Below are positions 7,794 to 16,399 of a stretch of DNA of 39,923 nt, piece after piece. Position numbers and translations under genes: made by a program. Every line of letters begins with the position of its first letter. Positions within the stretch are counted from its first letter, which is position 1. Origin of the DNA: Bryobacterales bacterium (GTDB taxonomy: Bacteria; Acidobacteriota; Terriglobia; Bryobacterales; Bryobacteraceae); NCBI GenBank assembly GCA_016789905.1, contig JAEUQC010000204.1, positions 1 through 39,923 of the forward strand, read 5' to 3'. The notes below the pieces were generated by a model. The model was not told where the DNA came from and searched no databases. It saw only the letters and a program-made list of their open reading frames with translations.

Positions 7794-9401
7794 TTATTTT
7801 TGGTCCGCGCCAAACAACGCAAAGACCCACTGCCGGAACGCGTTTCGGCGCGGACTCGTAGGCCTCGTGTAAGGCTTCATCACCCGCCCGGGAAACTCGT
7901 ACAACGCATAGCGACCCTCGGACTGCAACAGGTTTCCCGCCGCCAGACGCTGTTCGGAAACGACATAACTTACGCCATACGTATCAATTACGGACATGTC
8001 CCCGGCGCGGAAACGCTTAATCGCCTCACGCTGTTCGTCGAATCCGATGCTAAATACATCGTGGCTCGCCATGGCCACTTGTGGTAGTGCCGCCACCCAC
8101 GGCGCCATCTCTTCGGGCGCCAGCACCAGCCGGTCGCGGACCAAATGCAGCCGCATCCAATCCAGCATCGCCCGTTCGTCGCGCGCCACCACGGCCGGGC
8201 GTCCGATCATCGGGTCGGCCGACTTGCCATCTGTGTATATCTGAAAATACGAGGTGAATAGCACCGCCAAGGACAGCGCCGCCCCGGCCCACGCGAGCGG
8301 CCGCAACCGGTCACCGTAACGCTGGAAAAGTTTGTCCTGCGCGACTTTGCGCACCAGCAAAAACCCGACGCAGTACGTAAACCCATCAAACAAATGGATC
8401 GCCACAGGGATTGCCGGGACCATCGGAAGCAGGGCCGTCGACAAAAACCAGCTCTGCAAAACGTCATCTTCCGGGTCTGGCCCCCGGAATCGCATCGCCA
8501 TCAGCCAACAAATCAGGATCACCGGCAGCCCGTAGGTGAGCATTACCCAGACCGGCGAGGTCATCTGCCACTGCGCGATATCGGAGGCATCGCGCACCCA
8601 CCCCGACCGAACGGACTGCACCAGGTATGGGACCAGGCCCAGCGCGCCGGCTCCGCCAACAAGCAGAATTTCAAACGGCCGTTTCATCCTTAAGAGCGGA
8701 AAAATGGCTCCAAAAGCGACCAAAAACACCTCAAAAGGATGCAAAAGTGCACCAAAAAACGCCAATATGCATAGCCCAAAGAGGTACTTTCGCGTCCCCG
8801 TGCGGCAGTATTGAGCCAGCAGCGTGAAACTCCCCACCGTCACCGCTGTCCCAAATGTCAGTGTGAAAGAGTTCGAAAGTCCTCCTCGCAGGAAGCCGTC
8901 GGCGGTTTCGTAGGAGTACTCGATGAGTCCGTAAGCCAAACCCAGTTGAACCGGCAGGGCGGCGCCAACCCACTTGGCCACGGCCCAGCCGATCAGTTTT
9001 AGCGGTAACGCGCTTACCATCGCGATTGAGGCGTAAACCACTTGGCGGCGGGTTTGACAGAACGTTTTCGCTGCCAGCAACAGGACCCAGGCCGTCACCC
9101 AGTAGAGCAGGAACTGCAATCCATAGTGCGCTAGGACTGGAGGAAGTCCTGATTTTCCAACGAATTGCAGCATCGGCTGGAATAGCGCCGGCTCGGTGCG
9201 CCATGGCGCGTGGTAATTAGGCAGCAGCCAGTGGTCCCGCGCCAACGCGCCCCAGGTAAGATACTGCGGAACGTCCAGATTTCGAATAAAGAGGGCAGGT
9301 TCAAAGCCAGGCGGCGGGTCAAGAAATCCAGCGATCACGGCGACATGGTTGATGACGCCAACAAGCGTGCCCAGTGCCAAGGCGACCAGAGCGAGACGCA
9401 T
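7794..9401 (-). CDS. Polytopic membrane protein, possible GT-C-type glycosyltransferase
   Basis: A 535-residue integral membrane protein with about ten hydrophobic segments, among them MRLALVALALGTLVGVI at the start and LYWVTAWVLLLAA near 115. A soluble C-terminal region of about 120 residues carries ARDERAMLDWMRLHL and VIDTYGVSYVV. The layout, an early lumenal loop with acidic residues followed by a run of helices and a soluble tail, resembles bacterial GT-C glycosyltransferases or uncharacterised exopolysaccharide membrane proteins, but I see no diagnostic catalytic motif. The gap to the upstream TadZ-like gene is 9 bp, so the two are one transcript. The gap to the Rrf2 gene is 39 bp. Confidence 0.65.
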   Translation of the reverse strand: MRLALVALALGTLVGVINHVAVIAGFLDPPPGFEPALFIRNLDVPQYLTWGALARDHWLLPNYHAPWRTEPALFQPMLQFVGKSGLPPVLAHYGLQFLLYWVTAWVLLLAAKTFCQTRRQVVYASIAMVSALPLKLIGWAVAKWVGAALPVQLGLAYGLIEYSYETADGFLRGGLSNSFTLTFGTAVTVGSFTLLAQYCRTGTRKYLFGLCILAFFGALLHPFEVFLVAFGAIFPLLRMKRPFEILLVGGAGALGLVPYLVQSVRSGWVRDASDIAQWQMTSPVWVMLTYGLPVILICWLMAMRFRGPDPEDDVLQSWFLSTALLPMVPAIPVAIHLFDGFTYCVGFLLVRKVAQDKLFQRYGDRLRPLAWAGAALSLAVLFTSYFQIYTDGKSADPMIGRPAVVARDERAMLDWMRLHLVRDRLVLAPEEMAPWVAALPQVAMASHDVFSIGFDEQREAIKRFRAGDMSVIDTYGVSYVVSEQRLAAGNLLQSEGRYALYEFPGRVMKPYTRPTSPRRNAFRQWVFALFGADQK

Positions 9402-9410
9402 GCAAGCCTT

Positions 9411-10619
9411 TCAACCGTTCTTTTTGTCGGCGAAGAGGATCGACTTGCCGGGCAGGATGGAAAGGTAATCGGCAATGGACTTTCCGGCCTTTGGCGCGGC
9501 TTTCGCCGGCTTGCGCTCCATCATGGCAGAGGCGAGTTGCTGGAATTCACGGGCCAATTCCGAACTGCCATCGACCGGTTTACCGGCGGTGAGCGCGCGG
9601 CTCACACCCTGGTAGTCGTTTTGAATACAGGCCAGGACGGGTAGCCCGAGCAGGTCTTCGATCTGCGAGACGGAGATCGGCGCGCGCTTCTGTGCGCGGT
9701 TCAGGACAAGTTGAATCCTGTCACCCAGATCGAGCTGGCGCAGGTAGTGATACCGCTCGCGGGCCAGATGGAGGGAGGCAATCTCCGGCGTGGTTACCAA
9801 AAAGACCCGTTTCGACTCCTGCATGATCTCAATCGAGTACTTCTCCATGTTTCCCGAGAGATCGACGCAGACCGACTGGTAGTTCCGGCGGGCAAACTCC
9901 ACCATGCTGCGTACCTGTGCACCTTCAATGCGGTAACCCGGATTCAGACGGCCGGAGTGCAGAACATCCATGTGTCCGATGGAGGTGACAAGTTGAGGCC
10001 ACAAAGTTTCATCGAGCTTGAAGGCGTTTTCGGAGGCGTCGACGATTGAGTACTCGTTGTCGAGTTTGAGCATGAACCGCTGCATCCCGCTGTTCAAATC
10101 GAGGTCCATCAGCAGCGTCTTGGTTTCCGGCAGGCGTGAGCAGGCCCAGGCGGCGTTCATGGCGATGGTGGATGTGCCAACGCCGGGTTTGGCCGGCAGG
10201 AAGGAAAAAATGTATTCCGACTCGAAAGGGCGAAGCGGGTTACGTTCGAGGTTCTCCTGGACACGGCTGAGGGTCTCGAGCGTATCGCGCAACTGAAATG
10301 GGGAGGCCAGGTACTCGCGGATACCGACACGCATGAGGGCAATCAACGCCTGCGGATCGGCATTATTGCCGAAGGTAACAATCTGCATGCCGGGAACACA
10401 TGCTTCGACACGGCTGGCGGTCTCGAAGGCGGCGTCCATGTCCTGCAGCCCGAGAAAAACAACTTGGGGGGAATGGGCGCGCAAGGTACGGCCGAGATCG
10501 ATCGCATTCGGGTACCTGTCGACCCACCGGACGATTCCCAAGGTGCTTACATGCGAAAGAAGATCTTGCAGTTCTTCTGCCAGTCCTTCATCCGGAGTAA
10601 TGATGATTCCGCGCAACAT
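9411..10619 (-). CDS. CpaE/TadZ-like ATPase with pseudo-receiver domain
   Basis: A 402-residue ParA/MinD-superfamily protein of the kind that positions Tad-type pilus machines. Residues 1-120 form a receiver-like domain whose phospho-acceptor position is lost (VVFLGLQD instead of a D at the end of strand 3). The ATPase domain begins near 135. Its Walker A is KPGVGTST at 144-151: the first, deviant lysine is present but the P-loop lysine is replaced by threonine, as is common in TadZ proteins. LMDLDLNSG and VCVDLSGN follow as Walker A'/B elements. The start at 10619 follows GGGAGA; the 25 extra upstream residues are unlikely. No other tad or cpa gene is in the window. Confidence 0.82.
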   Translation of the reverse strand: MLRGIIITPDEGLAEELQDLLSHVSTLGIVRWVDRYPNAIDLGRTLRAHSPQVVFLGLQDMDAAFETASRVEACVPGMQIVTFGNNADPQALIALMRVGIREYLASPFQLRDTLETLSRVQENLERNPLRPFESEYIFSFLPAKPGVGTSTIAMNAAWACSRLPETKTLLMDLDLNSGMQRFMLKLDNEYSIVDASENAFKLDETLWPQLVTSIGHMDVLHSGRLNPGYRIEGAQVRSMVEFARRNYQSVCVDLSGNMEKYSIEIMQESKRVFLVTTPEIASLHLARERYHYLRQLDLGDRIQLVLNRAQKRAPISVSQIEDLLGLPVLACIQNDYQGVSRALTAGKPVDGSSELAREFQQLASAMMERKPAKAAPKAGKSIADYLSILPGKSILFADKKNG

Positions 10620-10888
10620 CCGATCTCCCTGTTCTGTCTCCTCGTTCCAGGCCCTGTAACGGCAAAGAACGGTATAGAGCCCCAGACAAGCCAAGCAAGA
10701 GGCGGCATTGAAAATGGCCGCTCCGGTTGATCTGTGTGATTTTTGGTTTGCGGCCTTTCGCCAGTGAATCCGGCGTCTGGTTCCGCTTTTTCTACAAGGT
10801 TGTTATCGACGAATCGCCATCGAAACTTTAGGGCATATTCCCGAGCGCGATACCGTTCTAACCTGATCCCGGATAAGATGAAGGCGCA

Positions 10889-11194
10889 ATGCCAAGTAAA
10901 GAACCGCAAACTTTCCGCGTCCAGTGCCCATGCTGCCAGTCCGAGTTGGTGATCGATGGCCAGACGCAGAGCGTACTACACCACGTTCCGGTGAAGGCGG
11001 CGCCGCCGATCACAGACCTGGCGGCGGAAGTGAGCCGGCTGCGAACGGCGAGCGCAGAGCGGGAACAGGTCTTTCAGCGTTCGCTCGAAGCGGAGCGATC
11101 GCGCGAGGAACGGATGGACCGCAAGTTCGACGAACTGTTACGGCGGGCGAAACAGACACCATCAAGTAAACCGTTGAAAGATATTGACTTATGA
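10889..11194 (+). CDS. Small zinc-ribbon-like protein with coiled-coil tail
   Basis: A 101-residue cytoplasmic protein of unrecognised family. Near the N-terminus CPCC within RVQCPCCQSELVIDG looks like half of a zinc ribbon, but no second cysteine pair is visible, so the metal would need other ligands or a dimer. From about residue 50 the sequence is highly charged and helical (RLRTASAEREQVFQ, RSREERMDRKFDELL), probably a coiled coil. GAAGG lies 6 bases before the ATG. The gene stands alone, divergent from the TadZ-like gene across 269 bp, and ends just before a hairpin and the 101-bp array. Confidence 0.6.
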   Translation: MPSKEPQTFRVQCPCCQSELVIDGQTQSVLHHVPVKAAPPITDLAAEVSRLRTASAEREQVFQRSLEAERSREERMDRKFDELLRRAKQTPSSKPLKDIDL

Positions 11195-11260
11195 TTCCGG
11201 CTTCGATTCGGCATCCCTCGCTGGGAGCGGTTCCCGTTTGGCGGAAGCCGGAAAAGAACG

Positions 11261-11298
11261 CGACGAAAGATGAGCTGGGAAAGCCCAGTCTTTCGTCG
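11261..11298. terminator. Long hairpin between convergent genes, possible terminator
   Basis: CGACGAAAGA at 11261-11270 pairs with TCTTTCGTCG at 11289-11298, and CTGGG/CCCAG inside it forms a second stem around AAAG. There is no T-run on either side, so if it stops transcription it is not a classical rho-independent terminator. It lies 67 bp after the zinc-ribbon gene and next to the tandem array. Confidence 0.4.
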
Positions 11299-11304
11299 CC
11301 TCGA

Positions 11305-11709
11305 GGTTGGCGCGCTCAGGCGGCGGCCTCCAGCGCTGTAGCCTCCGTCCAGAACGCCTCCGCCTCTTCGGGATGACCGTCGGCCAGCAACAGATGCCCA
11401 ATCGGGGTTGGCGCGCTCAGGCGGCGGCCTCCAGCGCTGTAGCCTCCGCCCAGAGCGTCTCCGCCTCTTCGGGATGACCGCCGGCCAGCAACAAGATGCC
11501 CAATCGGGGTTGGCGCGCTCAGGCGGCGGCCTCCAGCGCTGTAGCCTCCGTCCAGAACGCCTCCGCCTCTTCGGGATGACCGCCGGCCAGCAACAGATGC
11601 CCAATCGGGGTTGGCGCGCTCAGGCGGCGGCCTCCAGCGCCGTAGCCTCCGCCCAGAGCGCCTCCGCCTCTTCGGGATGACCTCCAGCCAGCAACAGATG
11701 TCCAAGATT
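11305..11709. repeat. Four tandem 101-bp copies of the 3' end of the TPR gene
   Basis: Units begin (GGTTGGCGCGCTCAGG) at 11305, 11406, 11508 and 11609; spacing is 101, 102 and 101 bp. The rightmost unit is the true end of the TPR gene (stop at 11620-11622). The other three lie beyond that stop. Each unit, read leftward in its own frame, encodes a version of GHLLLAGGHPEEAEALWAEA followed by TALEAAA and a stop. They differ: units 1 and 3 read FWTEAT, units 2 and 4 read LWAEAT, and unit 1 has ADG for AGG. The alternation suggests duplication of a dimer. Since 101 is not a multiple of three, the copies are not a continuous reading frame. Confidence 0.9.
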
Positions 11710-13251
11710 GACATGCGCGTCGGCGAATTGCGGGCCGGACTCAATGACGCGGCGGTATAGCCGCTCGGCGACATCGAGCCTGGCGCTTTCCTGGAAAGCT
11801 ACGGCGAGATTGTACAGAACACCCGCGGGAGGAGCCTGGTCCCCGGCCGATTGGAGAACGGCCAGCGCCTTGTCGAGTTGTCCCGATTCGATCGCCGCGC
11901 GAATCAAGGGCGCGGCGTGTACCCTAGTGCCGAGCGGCTCGAAAGCGCGCTCGAGCGACCGAAGCGCCTTGGCCGGTTCGGCGGAGTCGAGCAGGCACAG
12001 CCCCAAATTCCATTCCGCTTCGGGCCACTCTCCACGCAAGCGAAGCGCCTCAGCAAACGCTCTGACGGCGTCCGGGGAACGCTTTTCGAGAACAGCGGAG
12101 AGTCCGCTGGCAAACCAGCCCTCGGCCGAGTTGCGGTTTCGGTCGAGCAGGGTCTTTGCGGCTTGACGGCAGACATCTTCCTTCCCTGCCGCGGCGGCCA
12201 AACGGGCCACGTTCCAGGACGCGGCGTCGGAATCAGGGGACTGCGAGGCAGCTTTGCGAAACGCGGAAAGCGCCTCATCCTGACTGCCAGCGTCTTCGAG
12301 CAGGACGGCACGAAGCAGCAGGGCGCCGATGTGGTTCGGCCGTTGGCGGATCAGAGCCTCCACATGTTTGCGCGCCTCGCCGGCGTGCCCACAACGCCAA
12401 CAGGCATAGGCCCGGGCGTACGCCCAATCCTCTGAGAGCGCGTCGGATTCGGCAAGTTGGGCGAGATGAGTGACAGCCGGGTCCCATTGCGCGGTAATGA
12501 TGGCCGAATAGGCCTGCGCCTCCCGGGCCTGGCGAGTGCCCGGGCGGACGCGCGCCAAATCGGCGGCGACACGGGACAGTTCGGCGGCGTCCTTTCTGGC
12601 GACCGCAAGGGCAAGGAGATTGGTCAGAAGTTCGGCCGAAGGTTCGCCTTCGCCCCGGAAGCGCTCATAGATCAGCGCGGCTTCGTCAAATCGGCGGAGC
12701 ATCTGGAGCGCGACGGCGCGGCCGAACAGCGCCGGCTCACTATCGGGCTGCTGCTCCAGATAGCGGTCAAAGCCGGTGAGCGCCTCTTCGGCGCGGCGCT
12801 GATGGAGACCGGAAAGGCCAAGGCCGATCCAGGCCTCGTGGCGGCCGGGATCCTCTTTGACAGCGCGGCGAAACATTTCTGAAGCTTCGTTCCATCGAGA
12901 GAGCTTTTCGTGACAAACGCCGGCATTAAAGGCCGCGCCGGCATGGGCCGGATCGATGGTAAGCAGTTGGAGGTAGACGGCCAGGGCGTCTTCAAACTGA
13001 CGGGCTTCAAAGTGAATCTGGCCAAGAAACAGGAACGCCTCGGGCTGTGTCTCGCCGTTATCGATGGCGGAACGCAGTTCGGAGGCGGCGTCAGCGGCGC
13101 GGCCTTCCATATGGATGGTCATGGCGCGAACGATGGCCGGTGAAGAGGCCGCGCGCATACGCATGGTCCCGAGTTCGCCTTCCGCCTTCAGCAGCGCCTG
13201 GAGCGGCGCGTCGTCAATGAACCAAAGCCAACGGTCATCCTGATTGCTCAT
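11620..13251 (-). CDS. Tetratricopeptide-repeat protein
   Basis: A 543-residue protein made almost entirely of TPR helices, about a dozen units. Examples are AFLFLGQIHFEARQFEDALA, AAFNAGVCHEKLSRWNEASE and VLYNLAVAFQESARLDVAER. There is no signal peptide or membrane segment, so it is a cytoplasmic scaffold for protein-protein contacts. The N-terminus is acidic and aromatic (NQDDRWLWFIDDAPL). It follows the zinc-finger/LamG gene by 57 bp in the same direction, so co-transcription is likely. The last 29 codons and stop lie in the first unit of a tandem array, and three altered copies of this tail follow. The partner is unknown. Confidence 0.87.
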   Translation of the reverse strand: MSNQDDRWLWFIDDAPLQALLKAEGELGTMRMRAASSPAIVRAMTIHMEGRAADAASELRSAIDNGETQPEAFLFLGQIHFEARQFEDALAVYLQLLTIDPAHAGAAFNAGVCHEKLSRWNEASEMFRRAVKEDPGRHEAWIGLGLSGLHQRRAEEALTGFDRYLEQQPDSEPALFGRAVALQMLRRFDEAALIYERFRGEGEPSAELLTNLLALAVARKDAAELSRVAADLARVRPGTRQAREAQAYSAIITAQWDPAVTHLAQLAESDALSEDWAYARAYACWRCGHAGEARKHVEALIRQRPNHIGALLLRAVLLEDAGSQDEALSAFRKAASQSPDSDAASWNVARLAAAAGKEDVCRQAAKTLLDRNRNSAEGWFASGLSAVLEKRSPDAVRAFAEALRLRGEWPEAEWNLGLCLLDSAEPAKALRSLERAFEPLGTRVHAAPLIRAAIESGQLDKALAVLQSAGDQAPPAGVLYNLAVAFQESARLDVAERLYRRVIESGPQFADAHVNLGHLLLAGGHPEEAEALWAEATALEAAA

Positions 13252-13308
13252 GTCAACCTCACACTGGCGCCAGTCCGGAAGCCACGTACCGAATCACGGA
13301 GACGCATA

Positions 13309-15222
13309 TTAGTAAGTCACCTTTACAGAATCAACGAGAGCGCGCTCACCGCTTTCGTTCGAGAAGCCAACTGTGCCGTCGGCAATTTGATTGTCGATCC
13401 AGACATCGACGGGTCTGCCGTTGATCTGGGTAGAGAAGTTCTGGCCACGGACATCGAGCCGGACTTTGATGGGAGATCCGGGCGGAAGCGGCTCGCGAAG
13501 TTCCACTAGCCGGTGCGGCTGCTCCTCCCCATTCACGACGGCGAACTTAACCAACTGCACCTTGGCCGAAGGGCCATCTCCGAGTTTTTCCAGTTTAAGA
13601 CAGTAGTAGTTTCGGGAATCCTTCACGCGGAATACCCAGCCCATGGCGCGTTGCTGGATCTGACCGGAGAACTCAAAGGCGTAGTCGCGCTTGCCACGCC
13701 CAGGGCGATACTTGCTGATCACGCGGCGGCGGGCGACGCCGGCGGTGTCACCGGTCGAGTCTGTTTCCCAGCTCTCCGGACCCATGACGGCGGCCGCGGG
13801 GGAGGCGGACGCGGGTAAGGCGGCGGAGGCGCGCGACTTGGACCCGGATAGGGACGGGATGGCCCAGGCGCCAACGGCGATGCCAATGAGAAGCACGGCG
13901 GCGAGCGCCTTCTGCCAGCCAGGCATGCGAGCAAAGAAGCCCTCCGGCTCTGGTTCGGCACGGCCGCCAAACGTAGGCGCCTCGAAGGTCCGGTTCACCG
14001 GGTCCGGTTTCCGGGATTCGGCGGGCGGCGCGGGGGATTCCGGCTCTGCCTTCGGCGCCTTAACCGGTTTTGTGGCTTCGGGCTTAGTGGCTGTTTCGGG
14101 GACCGCCGCGGCCGATACCGGCGCGGAGGCGGAATTGGGTTTCGGATCTCGCGCCTTCTGCTTCGGACGGGAGGAGGGAGAGGGATCTGGCCGAGCGGCG
14201 CCGGAAGAAGAGTCCGCAGCGGGAGCCTGCGGTTCGGTCGCGCGGCGAGCAGGCTTGGACTCCAATTTCTTCTGCGGGGCTTGCGCCGGAGAGAGGGGAA
14301 CCGCCGAATCGACAGGAGCTATGGCGAGTTCGGGAATCTGCGCTGGAGAGTCCACTTCCGCGGCATCGGACGGTGCCGGAGCGAAGGCATAGCGCGGCCG
14401 GAACGGGCTTAACGCGGGTTTCGGCAGGTGAATTCTCATGCGGGGCGCGGAAACCGTTGGCGCGGGCACAAGACGCTCCGTCCCGCATTCAAAGGTAAGA
14501 AGCGGCGGAAGCTCCCGGGCCGGCCGACGCGACGGGATGGAGCGGTGCGCGACCGGGAGGCCGGGGGAAAGCTCCGGTTTCCCCTCGGCGAAGAAGGTCT
14601 GCACGCCGGATAATTGGGGGTCGATCGCGCCGGCGGCAACCGGCTTGTCGACGCCGGCGATCTGGAATCGGAAGCCGAGAGAAGCTGGCCATTGCGGCGG
14701 ACAATCGGGAACGGGCACCGGCAGTTCGATCACAGCCGGAACTAGAAAACCAGTGCGGCTGACAGGGCTCCAATTCCTGGTCCCTCGCGGCTGGGGCCGG
14801 ATACCGGCGAGGATGGCTTCCAGGGCGGCCAACGCGCTGCTCATGCGAAGTTCCGAACCGGGAATGGCAGGCGCGACGGGCGCGGTAGGCAAGTGGGGAA
14901 GGTGGCGCAACTGCAATTCGGTGAGGATGGCTGAGCCTTCCATGATAAAGCCGGCCTCGGGTGGTTCGGTGACGATGGGGCTGGAGGCACCGACAGGATG
15001 GGTGACCACTGTTAAACGGCTGCTGCCGCTCTCCACGGTCCTAACGGCATTGGCGTTGTTTTTAGCGGCCGAACGGGCGGCCCGGGGCTGCATCAGCCGC
15101 GTCATTGCCAGCCGGTTAAACTCATCCTGACTCTCCTTCTTACATTCTTCGGAGCAGTATTCAGAGGATGTCCGCCATTTGGACAATCGATCGAGTTCGG
15201 TTCCGCATTGCAAGCACTTCAT
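13309..15222 (-). CDS. Zinc-finger, Pro-rich, single-membrane-span protein with LamG-like C-terminal domain
   Basis: A 637-residue protein of mixed design. Residues 1-30 hold a treble-clef-like zinc finger (C3, C6, C23, C27: MKCLQCG ... YCSEEC). Residues 60-430 are low-complexity Pro/Ala/Ser/Glu sequence, probably disordered. A membrane span (KALAAVLLIGIAVGAWAI) is near 436-456. The last 160 residues are a beta-rich domain like those of DUF1080/LamG (GWVFRVKDSRNYYCLKLEK, VDVWIDNQIADGTVGFSNES). The topology would place the finger in the cytoplasm and the sugar-binding-like fold outside. I chose the start at 15222 because it begins the zinc finger directly. It is probably co-transcribed with the TPR gene. 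Confidence 0.78.
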   Translation of the reverse strand: MKCLQCGTELDRLSKWRTSSEYCSEECKKESQDEFNRLAMTRLMQPRAARSAAKNNANAVRTVESGSSRLTVVTHPVGASSPIVTEPPEAGFIMEGSAILTELQLRHLPHLPTAPVAPAIPGSELRMSSALAALEAILAGIRPQPRGTRNWSPVSRTGFLVPAVIELPVPVPDCPPQWPASLGFRFQIAGVDKPVAAGAIDPQLSGVQTFFAEGKPELSPGLPVAHRSIPSRRPARELPPLLTFECGTERLVPAPTVSAPRMRIHLPKPALSPFRPRYAFAPAPSDAAEVDSPAQIPELAIAPVDSAVPLSPAQAPQKKLESKPARRATEPQAPAADSSSGAARPDPSPSSRPKQKARDPKPNSASAPVSAAAVPETATKPEATKPVKAPKAEPESPAPPAESRKPDPVNRTFEAPTFGGRAEPEPEGFFARMPGWQKALAAVLLIGIAVGAWAIPSLSGSKSRASAALPASASPAAAVMGPESWETDSTGDTAGVARRRVISKYRPGRGKRDYAFEFSGQIQQRAMGWVFRVKDSRNYYCLKLEKLGDGPSAKVQLVKFAVVNGEEQPHRLVELREPLPPGSPIKVRLDVRGQNFSTQINGRPVDVWIDNQIADGTVGFSNESGERALVDSVKVTY

Positions 15223-15501
15223 CGAGTAGCTGGAAACTCTCCCAAGCTCAGAGTACTGGAACCTACTGTTGCGAACCAGACGGCAAAGCACCTAAATCGA
15301 TCAAAATCTCCTAAGGCACGCAGCTCTGGCGGGGTGATTTACCTTAGAAGAGGCTACGGAGTATGCCTGGGGTAGAGGACCAGGACTGGTCAAAATGTCT
15401 CGCACCTTTGTTCTAAAGTTTTTGCTTAGTTCTGGCGATCAATAGAGTGGCGCGGCGGAGTAAAGGAAAACCAACGCCGAGGACGCAGAGAGGTCGCAAA
15501 A

Positions 15502-15870
15502 ATGGCGAAATTGGATCAGCTTCAGAAGAGTGTGGACGGATTGCGGAACGCAATCCCGGAACTGCGCGGGGTACTGCTGGCATCGACAGAGGGGCTGCCG
15601 ATTGCCCATTCGTTGTCCAACGGAACGGACCCGGCGCGAATGGCGGCGATGGCGGCCGCGGCGAGCAGTCTTGGACGGCGAGTGAGCGACACGCTGCACG
15701 CCGGATCGTTTGAAGAGATTTCGGTGGCCGGCGCCGAAGGGCACATATTTTTGTATTCGGCAGGGACCAAGGGTGTCCTGGCGGTAATCGGACCTGCCGG
15801 CTGCAATGCCGGACTGGTTCACCTTGAGGCCCGTGGCGTAGCCAAGGAACTGGGCGAACAGTTCAACTAA
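15502..15870 (+). CDS. Roadblock/LC7 domain protein (MglB-like)
   Basis: A 122-residue single-domain protein of the roadblock/LC7 family, small dimers that in bacteria act as GTPase-activating partners of MglA-like GTPases controlling polarity or motility. The pattern is typical: an N-terminal helix (LDQLQKSVDGLRNAIPELRG), then VLLASTEGLPIAHS, a long helix (ARMAAMAAAASSLGRR), then strands ending in KGVLAVIGPAGCNAGLVHLE. AGAGG precedes the ATG. No GTPase gene is in the window. A strong terminator lies 37 bp downstream, so it is probably a monocistronic message. Confidence 0.87.
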   Translation: MAKLDQLQKSVDGLRNAIPELRGVLLASTEGLPIAHSLSNGTDPARMAAMAAAASSLGRRVSDTLHAGSFEEISVAGAEGHIFLYSAGTKGVLAVIGPAGCNAGLVHLEARGVAKELGEQFN

Positions 15871-15907
15871 CACATCCTGTAATCACCTCCATTCCCAAAC
15901 ACTTTTC

Positions 15908-15944
15908 CCGGAGTCGCGCCGGCAGGGCGCGCTCCGGACTTTTT
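15908..15944 (+). terminator. Rho-independent terminator of the roadblock gene
   Basis: CCGGAG-T-CGCGCC pairs with GGCGCG-C-TCCGG across 15908-15937, with a short loop and one mismatch, followed by ACTTTTT at 15938-15944. Position and shape fit a classical terminator for the gene ending at 15870. Confidence 0.78.
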
Positions 15945-15970
15945 GCGTTTGTTGCGGTGGTGAAGCGCGC

Positions 15971-16010
15971 CTGGAGCGTCCCTGAGCCGAGAACGCTCGG
16001 CCCGCTCCAG
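15971..16010. other. Nested perfect hairpin
   Basis: CTGGAGCG (15971-15978) pairs with CGCTCCAG (16003-16010), enclosing GCCGAG-AACG-CTCGGC (15986-16001). There is no T-run. It lies just after a true terminator and before a repeat pair, in a 529-bp gene-free stretch (15871-16399), and could belong to an unannotated small RNA. Confidence 0.45.
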
Positions 16011-16143
16011 AGCTTGTGTTCGGGCCGGCTACGGAGGAGATCAATTGACGAGGCGCTCCGTTCGGCGGCGGGACGCGCGCATGTGAGTTTCTTGGCGGTC
16101 GGGCAGGTCTAGCGGCGCAACGCGGGTACGCATAGGAGCAGTC

Positions 16144-16333
16144 GTCCGCACTTGCACGAAAGGTACGATCGGGAGCGGTTCCATTCCGGAGCGGGACCGG
16201 GCGATGCGGCGCGAAGTCGGGTGTTTTCCAACGGCTGGTGGACCAACGCCGCGCAGGCCGGGTGATTTGTCCGCACGTGCACGAAGGGTACGCTTGGGAG
16301 CGGTTCCGGAGCGGAACCGGGTGGTGCGGCGCG
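16144..16333. repeat. Two diverged direct repeats, 125 bp apart, each with a conserved hairpin
   Basis: Copy 1 spans 16144-16213 and copy 2 16269-16333. Both run GTCCGCACNTGCACGAANGG, then GGGAGCGGTTCC, then GGAGCGG-ACCGGG and TGCGGCGCG; copy 2 lacks five bases. In copy 2 CGGTTCC (16301-16307) pairs perfectly with GGAACCG (16313-16319). In copy 1 the partner is GGGACCG (16193-16199), which still pairs as RNA through one G-U. No reading frame is shared. The rest of the gene-free stretch up to 16399 shows nothing further. Confidence 0.6.
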
Positions 16334-16399
16334 CGGAGCACCCGATGCGTGCGCTGGTTTCGGCTCCCTGCGTGGGTCCCCGTCGGCTAGGATGGTCGG

